From contig CAIPNE010000567.1 in assembly GCA_903866355.1 (NCBI GenBank), forward strand, positions 1 through 9,715: a DNA stretch of 9,715 nt, in the 5' to 3' direction. Position numbers and translations under genes: made by a program. The stretch comes from an uncultured Gammaproteobacteria bacterium. Its GTDB lineage: Bacteria; Pseudomonadota; Gammaproteobacteria; Ga0077536. The notes under the pieces were generated by a model. That model worked only from the letters and a program-made list of their open reading frames with translations. It was not told where the DNA came from and made no database searches. This document shows positions 5,869 through 9,715 of the stretch, one piece after another (positions within the stretch are counted from its first letter, which is position 1; every line of letters starts with the position of its first letter).

Positions 5869-7041
5869 TTGCCATATCGTCTGACTTTTCGAACGCTTTT
5901 GCTCTGGTGTGCGCTGCCGCTCACAGGCTGTAGCACCTGGCCCGCTTGGCTGCCGACCTCAGGCCCCAGTCGGCAAGAGGTGGAAGAACACCAGCAAAAG
6001 GCCGGGCTCCCAGGCGTGCGTTTGGTGGCGGTCACCGATGAGATTACTCGCCAACTCACCGTGTCGCGCAAACAGCTGTCCTTCGCCGATGCTTTTGGTA
6101 TGGGTGTGGGCTACGAGCCGGTGATCGGCAAAGGCGATGTGATCGAAGTCTCGGTGTGGGAAGCCCCGCCGGCCATGTTGTTTGGTAACCAAATGACGGT
6201 CGACCCGCGCTTTGGGCCAGCCAACGCCGGGATGGTGAATTTCCCGGAACAAATGGTTAACAGCAAGGGCACGATCACCCTGCCGTTCACCGGCGCGGTG
6301 CAGGCCGCTGGGCGGTGCGCCGCGGAAATCGAGGCCGACATCGCTGTGCGTTTAGAGGGCAAGGCGAATCAGCCGCAGGTGTTGGTGCGCACCATTCGCA
6401 ATAACACCGCCAACGTCACCGTGGTGGGAGATGTGGTCACCAGCACCCGGATGCCGCTCACCGCCAAGGGTGAACGATTGCTTGATGCGCTGGCGGCTGG
6501 CGGTGGCGTCAAGCAGTCGGTAGACCGCACCACGGTGCAGGTTTCCCGCGGCACGCAGGTGCGCGGTCTGCCCTTGGAGAAAATCATTCAAGATCCGCAG
6601 CAGAACATTTTCATGCAGGCCGGTGATGTGGTGACTGCATTGTTCCAGCCGCTGAGCTTCACGATGTTGGGCGCCGCCGGCAAAAGTGAGGAAATCAATT
6701 TTGAGGCGCAGGGTATTTCCTTGGCGCAGGCATTGGCGCGCGCCGGTGGCATGAACGATAGCCGCGCCGATGCGAAGGGCCTGTTTGTGTTCCGCTACGA
6801 GGATCCCGCGGCGCTCAATTGGGCCGAGGCGCCCAGCGTTAACGCGGAGGGCAAAGTGCCGGTGATTTATCAAATTGACCTCCACGATCCCACCGCGTTT
6901 TTTATCGCGCAGAATTTTCCCATCGCCAATAGCGACGTGCTGTATGTGGCCAATTCCCCGGCCGCCGAGCTCCAGAAATTCGTGAACATCGTGGTGGGTG
7001 CTTTTTACCCCGCAATGACCGTTGTGAATGCAACGCGTTAG
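5869..7041 (+). CDS. Capsule polysaccharide export outer-membrane lipoprotein (OPX, CtrA/BexD-like)
   Basis: A 390-residue lipoprotein of the Wza/CtrA/BexD class, which forms the outer-membrane channel through which capsule polymer leaves the cell. The N-terminus has a short basic start, a hydrophobic stretch and the lipobox LTGC with acylated Cys21. The polysaccharide-export domain starts near residue 85 (GKGDVIEVSVWEAPP, then GTITLPFTGAVQAAG). SLBB-like segments follow near 182-230 (NVTVVGDVVTSTRMPLTAKG) and 262-310 (FTMLGAAGKSEEINF, ISLAQALARAGG). The end has FPIANSDVLYVANSPAAELQ and a C-terminal helix-like FVNIVVGAFYPAMTV, as expected for the membrane-spanning barrel. Length is close to CtrA/BexD and well below KpsD. 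The start is TTG. It leads the + strand capsule operon, 103 bp before the GT4-KpsC gene. CtrA-type rather than Wzy-pathway Wza is inferred from the KpsC/KpsS neighbours. Confidence 0.92.
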   Translation: MPYRLTFRTLLLWCALPLTGCSTWPAWLPTSGPSRQEVEEHQQKAGLPGVRLVAVTDEITRQLTVSRKQLSFADAFGMGVGYEPVIGKGDVIEVSVWEAPPAMLFGNQMTVDPRFGPANAGMVNFPEQMVNSKGTITLPFTGAVQAAGRCAAEIEADIAVRLEGKANQPQVLVRTIRNNTANVTVVGDVVTSTRMPLTAKGERLLDALAAGGGVKQSVDRTTVQVSRGTQVRGLPLEKIIQDPQQNIFMQAGDVVTALFQPLSFTMLGAAGKSEEINFEAQGISLAQALARAGGMNDSRADAKGLFVFRYEDPAALNWAEAPSVNAEGKVPVIYQIDLHDPTAFFIAQNFPIANSDVLYVANSPAAELQKFVNIVVGAFYPAMTVVNATR

Positions 7042-7132
7042 GCGGCGGCGGGCATGTCAGCGTCTAGGATCAAGGATCGCCGGCTGAGGACTCAGTGGTT
7101 GGCGCTGGGACTCGGCGTCCGGCGTGCTGGCT

Positions 7133-7136
7133 GAGG
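7133..7136 (+). promoter_or_regulatory. Ribosome binding site favouring GTG start at 7145
   Basis: GAGG sits 8 bases before GTG 7145. The alternative in-frame GTG at 7124 has no comparable purine run at good spacing. The seven residues between the two starts do not belong to the recognisable glycosyltransferase N-terminus. Confidence 0.4.
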
Positions 7137-7144
7137 CGCGCGCG

Positions 7145-9316
7145 GTGACACCCACCGACACGCCCATTGTTATCGACGTCACGCGCTTGGTTGCGCGCCT
7201 GTCCGCCGCCCGCCTGCCGACCGGAATCGACCGCGTGGGCCTAGCTTACGTCGACCATTTTGAGCACCGGGCACGCGCCTTGGTGCGCTGGGCGGGACGC
7301 GCGCATTTGCTGCCTCGGCGAGAATCCGCCGCCCTGTTTCGCTGGTTGTTGGCACCTTCGCCGCGCCTGCTCGGCTATTTTTGGGTGGCGGTGGGTAGCT
7401 TGCGGGCGGCACTGTGCGCCGCGCCGCGCGAGGGATTGTTAATCCATACCGGGCACGGCGGACTGGACGCCGCGAGCTATCGCCGCTTGGTGCGCCGGCA
7501 GGGCTGGCGGCTGCTGGTCATGATTCACGACCTCATCCCCTTAACTCACCCGGAATTTTGTCGCCTCGGGGAGGCCCAGCGGCACGCGGCACGCCTGCGC
7601 CAGGCGCTCTCGTTGGCCACTGGCGTGGTGTGCAACTCGGCCGCAACCCACACGGCGCTGCGCAGCTGGGCGGCCGACCAGCACTTGCCTGTGCCACCGG
7701 TAGCCGTGGCGCATTTAGGCGTGGGGTTAACGCTCACAGGCACCTCGCCCCGCCCGTTGGCGACGCCTTATTTTGTGGTGCTGGGCACGCTGGAGCCGCG
7801 TAAAAATCACGCCCTGTTGGTGAGGGTCTGGCAAGCGCTGCGGGCCCAGTTGGGGCCACTAACGCCCCGTTTGGTGGTGGTAGGCCAGCCCGGTTGGCTT
7901 TACGAACAAACGCTCAAGGACCTTCGCGCCGGGGCTGCGCGCGGCGATTTTGTGCTGGCGCTTGACGCCTGCAGCGACGCCCAATTAGTTACTTGGATTG
8001 CGCACGCCCAAGCGCTGCTGTTTCCGTCTTTTGCGGAGGGTTATGGCCTGCCGTTGGTGGAGGCGTTGGGGCTGGGTGTGCCGGTTATCGCCAGCGATTT
8101 AGCCGTGTTTCGCGAAATCGCGGGCGACCATCCCCAGTATTTGGCGCCGCACGATGTGGCGGCGTGGACGCAGGCCATTAGTGCCTGCGCCACCCTTGAT
8201 GCCGCAGCGGCGCGCGCGCCACGTCCGCCGTTTGTCGCGCCCACCTGGGCGGCGCATTTTGCCGTGTTGGCACCGTGGCTCACGGCCCCCGCCCTACCGC
8301 GCGTTTACGCCGTGGGGTTCTCGCGCTGGAAGCAGGCGGCCCTGGCCGCGGCGCTGCCGGGCTCGCACGTGCGCTTTGTCGCGGGTCTAGACTTGATCCC
8401 ACCTGGGGCCACGGTGGCGTGTTGGGGCAACGACCCCACGGCGCTGACGGCCCGCCCAGATCTCGTGGTCTTGCGGGTGGAAGACGGCTTTTTGCGCTCG
8501 GTGGGTCTGGGCGCGGAACTCACCGCGCCGCTGTCGTGGGTGGTCGACCGGCGGGGTTTGTACTACGACGCGACCCGCACTAGCGATTTGGAAGAGTGGC
8601 TGGAGAGTGCAAATTTTAGCTCAGCGGAGTGCGCGCGCGCAGCACGGTTGCGCGCCCAAGTGGTGGCTGATGGCCTGACCAAATACAACCTCGCCGGGGC
8701 GTCATGGTCGCGGCCGGCACAGGTGTTGCGGGTTATTTTGGTGCCCGGTCAGGTGGAGAGTGACGCTTCGTTGCGCGCGGGTGCGCCGGTGATCAAAACC
8801 AATCTCGCGCTGATGCAGGCGGTGCGGGCCGCCGCCCCGGCGGCGTTTATCGTCTACAAGCCCCATCCCGACGTTCTGGCAGGCTTGCGAGTCGCGGATG
8901 GCGCGGCCGCGCAAATCGCAGCACTGGCCGATGCCGTGGTGACCCACGTGAATCTGCACGCGCTGTTTGCCAGCGTGGATGAAGTCCACGTGCTGACTTC
9001 TCTCACCGGTTTTGAAGCCCTGCTGCGGGGGAAGCCGGTGACCTGCTATGGCGTACCCTTTTACGCTGGCTGGGGTCTGACCCACGATATGTATCCGCTG
9101 GCCCGGCGCACGCGGCGGCGTTCTCTCGACGAACTGGTGGCGGCGGCACTGCTGCGCTACCCGGTGTATTTCAGTCGCACCACCGGCGAGCAGACCTCCC
9201 CAGAACACGCATTGGCAGAGTTGCGCGCGTGGCGGGATGAGGCCCATCGGCGCGGCGCGCCGTGGTGGCGCGGTCTGTGGCGGGCGCTGTTGCGGCGCGT
9301 GGTGGGGGTACGATGA
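7145..9316 (+). CDS. Fusion of GT4-type glycosyltransferase with a single KpsC-like beta-Kdo transferase module
   Basis: A 723-residue two-part enzyme. Residues 1 to about 380 are a GT-B glycosyltransferase of the GT4 kind: LPTGIDRVGLAYV near the start, HDLIPLTHPEF (about 127), LGTLEPRKNH (about 213), and the nucleotide-sugar E-x7-E motif in FAEGYGLPLVEALG (about 295-308). From about residue 387 a KpsC/LipA-like module follows: YAVGFSRWK, EDGFLRSVGLG (about 446), LSWVVDRRGLYYDA, VILVPGQVESDASL, YKPHPDV (about 571) and TSLTGFEALLRGKPVTCYG (from 618). KpsC enzymes add beta-Kdo residues to a lipid-bound Kdo linker for group 2 capsules at the inner membrane. Canonical KpsC has two such modules and no GT4 part; here one module appears. 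The stop overlaps kpsS by ATGA. A start at 7124 (730 aa) is possible. The GT4 donor sugar is unknown. Confidence 0.88.
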   Translation: MTPTDTPIVIDVTRLVARLSAARLPTGIDRVGLAYVDHFEHRARALVRWAGRAHLLPRRESAALFRWLLAPSPRLLGYFWVAVGSLRAALCAAPREGLLIHTGHGGLDAASYRRLVRRQGWRLLVMIHDLIPLTHPEFCRLGEAQRHAARLRQALSLATGVVCNSAATHTALRSWAADQHLPVPPVAVAHLGVGLTLTGTSPRPLATPYFVVLGTLEPRKNHALLVRVWQALRAQLGPLTPRLVVVGQPGWLYEQTLKDLRAGAARGDFVLALDACSDAQLVTWIAHAQALLFPSFAEGYGLPLVEALGLGVPVIASDLAVFREIAGDHPQYLAPHDVAAWTQAISACATLDAAAARAPRPPFVAPTWAAHFAVLAPWLTAPALPRVYAVGFSRWKQAALAAALPGSHVRFVAGLDLIPPGATVACWGNDPTALTARPDLVVLRVEDGFLRSVGLGAELTAPLSWVVDRRGLYYDATRTSDLEEWLESANFSSAECARAARLRAQVVADGLTKYNLAGASWSRPAQVLRVILVPGQVESDASLRAGAPVIKTNLALMQAVRAAAPAAFIVYKPHPDVLAGLRVADGAAAQIAALADAVVTHVNLHALFASVDEVHVLTSLTGFEALLRGKPVTCYGVPFYAGWGLTHDMYPLARRTRRRSLDELVAAALLRYPVYFSRTTGEQTSPEHALAELRAWRDEAHRRGAPWWRGLWRALLRRVVGVR

Positions 9317-9715
9317 AGCCGCGCACTTGGGTGCTGCTGCAGGGTGTGTGCAGTCCGTTTTTTGCGCGCCTTGCGCAGGCGCTGCAAGCCGCGGGCGTGC
9401 GAGTTCTCAAGCTCAATTTTAACGCGGGGGATTGCCTGTATTGGGGCGCACGACCTGCCACCCACTGTCGCGTGGGACCCGCTCAGATAGGCGAATTTTT
9501 TGCGGCCTATTGTGTGCGCCACGGGGTGACGGATTTGCTCGTTTTTGGCGACCGCCGGCCCGTGCACCAGCAGGCGCTCGCGAGTGCCGCGCAGTTGGGC
9601 GTACGCAGTCATGTGCTGGAGGAAGGCTATTTCCGGCCCTATTGGTTCACGCTGGAAGGCGATGGCGTGAATCGGCATTCGCGCCTGCCGCGCGATCCAC
9701 ATTGGTATCACGCGG
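9313..9715 (+). CDS. kpsS: KpsS-like capsule Kdo transferase, 3' end outside window
   Basis: The first 134 codons of a gene that runs off the window. The product matches KpsS/LipB, which adds the first Kdo residue to phosphatidylglycerol when the group 2 capsule linker is begun at the inner membrane. Visible family blocks are LLQGVCSPFFARLAQAL near the start, LKLNFNAGDCLYWG (about 32-45), TDLLVFGDRRPVHQQAL (about 74-90) and LEEGYFRPYWFTLEGDGVN (about 101-119), then SRLPRDPHWY. The commonest family form of the third block has DCRPYH; here it is DRRPVH. The ATG at 9313 overlaps the stop of the GT4-KpsC gene as ATGA, so the two are probably co-translated. The catalytic C-terminal half cannot be judged. 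Confidence 0.9.
   Translation, partial: MKPRTWVLLQGVCSPFFARLAQALQAAGVRVLKLNFNAGDCLYWGARPATHCRVGPAQIGEFFAAYCVRHGVTDLLVFGDRRPVHQQALASAAQLGVRSHVLEEGYFRPYWFTLEGDGVNRHSRLPRDPHWYHA

Noticed and set aside
6352..6885. 177-codon open frame on the minus strand
   Set aside because: Antisense to the export lipoprotein gene, whose motifs are unambiguous; no recognisable domain or ribosome site.
7084..7095. CTGAG-GA-CTCAG inverted repeat between the export and GT4-KpsC genes
   Set aside because: Five-base arms with a two-base loop and no U-tract; too small to call a terminator or operator.
7054..7134. Small 26-codon frame (ATG 7054 to TGA 7132) in the gap before the GT4-KpsC gene
   Set aside because: It ends 10 bases before GTG 7145, which is leader-peptide-like, but it lacks a convincing ribosome site and its Arg-rich sequence is what random GC-rich DNA would give.
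9157..9711. 184-codon open frame on the minus strand
   Set aside because: It is antisense to the end of the GT4-KpsC gene and to kpsS, both of which have strong family motifs. The antisense product has low-complexity Arg/His-rich sequence typical of shadow frames in GC-rich DNA.

Overview
The window is GC-rich (well above 60% by eye) and densely coded, with bacterial start and Shine-Dalgarno patterns. The polyamine proteins closely resemble those of Pseudomonas and related Gammaproteobacteria, and the capsule proteins belong to the Gram-negative ABC-transporter-dependent (group 2) class. A Gram-negative gammaproteobacterium is therefore the best guess; genus cannot be told from this stretch.

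Layout. (1) 1-75 holds the last codons of a + strand gene that starts outside the window; a GC-rich hairpin at 93-120 sits in the convergent gap after it. (2) 121-4330 is a polyamine (putrescine) catabolism locus: a SpuC-type putrescine aminotransferase and a PuuA/SpuI-type gamma-glutamylpolyamine synthetase form a minus-strand pair with a 4-bp ATGA overlap, and a PuuB/PauB-type FAD oxidoreductase is divergent on the + strand. The 179-bp divergent region carries a 23-bp inverted repeat that looks like an operator. (3) 4347-5591 is a minus-strand family 2 glycosyltransferase with an extra C-terminal domain; its 3' end lies 16 bp from the 3' end of the oxidase gene. (4) 5592-5868 is a 277-bp gene-free region between divergent genes with an AT-rich inverted repeat, a perfect TTGACA -35 box and TTG starts on both sides. 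(5) 5869-9715 is the start of a + strand capsule operon: a CtrA/BexD-like outer-membrane polysaccharide export lipoprotein, a large protein joining a GT4-type glycosyltransferase to a single KpsC-like beta-Kdo transferase module, and a KpsS-like Kdo transferase cut off by the window end.

How the genes work together. PuuA-type ligation of glutamate to putrescine followed by PuuB-type oxidation is the gamma-glutamylated route, while SpuC is the direct transamination route; both lead towards GABA and succinate. The aldehyde dehydrogenase and gamma-glutamyl-GABA hydrolase that would complete these routes are not in the window. In the capsule operon, KpsS and KpsC proteins normally build the Kdo linker on a phosphatidylglycerol lipid, further glycosyltransferases add the polymer, and the export protein forms the outer-membrane exit. 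The inner-membrane ABC transporter and co-polymerase (KpsM/T/E type) are not visible here.

The most unusual item is the GT4-KpsC fusion (7145-9316), because canonical KpsC carries two Kdo transferase modules and no GT4 domain. All complete genes appear intact; I see no tRNA, rRNA, CRISPR array, insertion sequence or attachment site.
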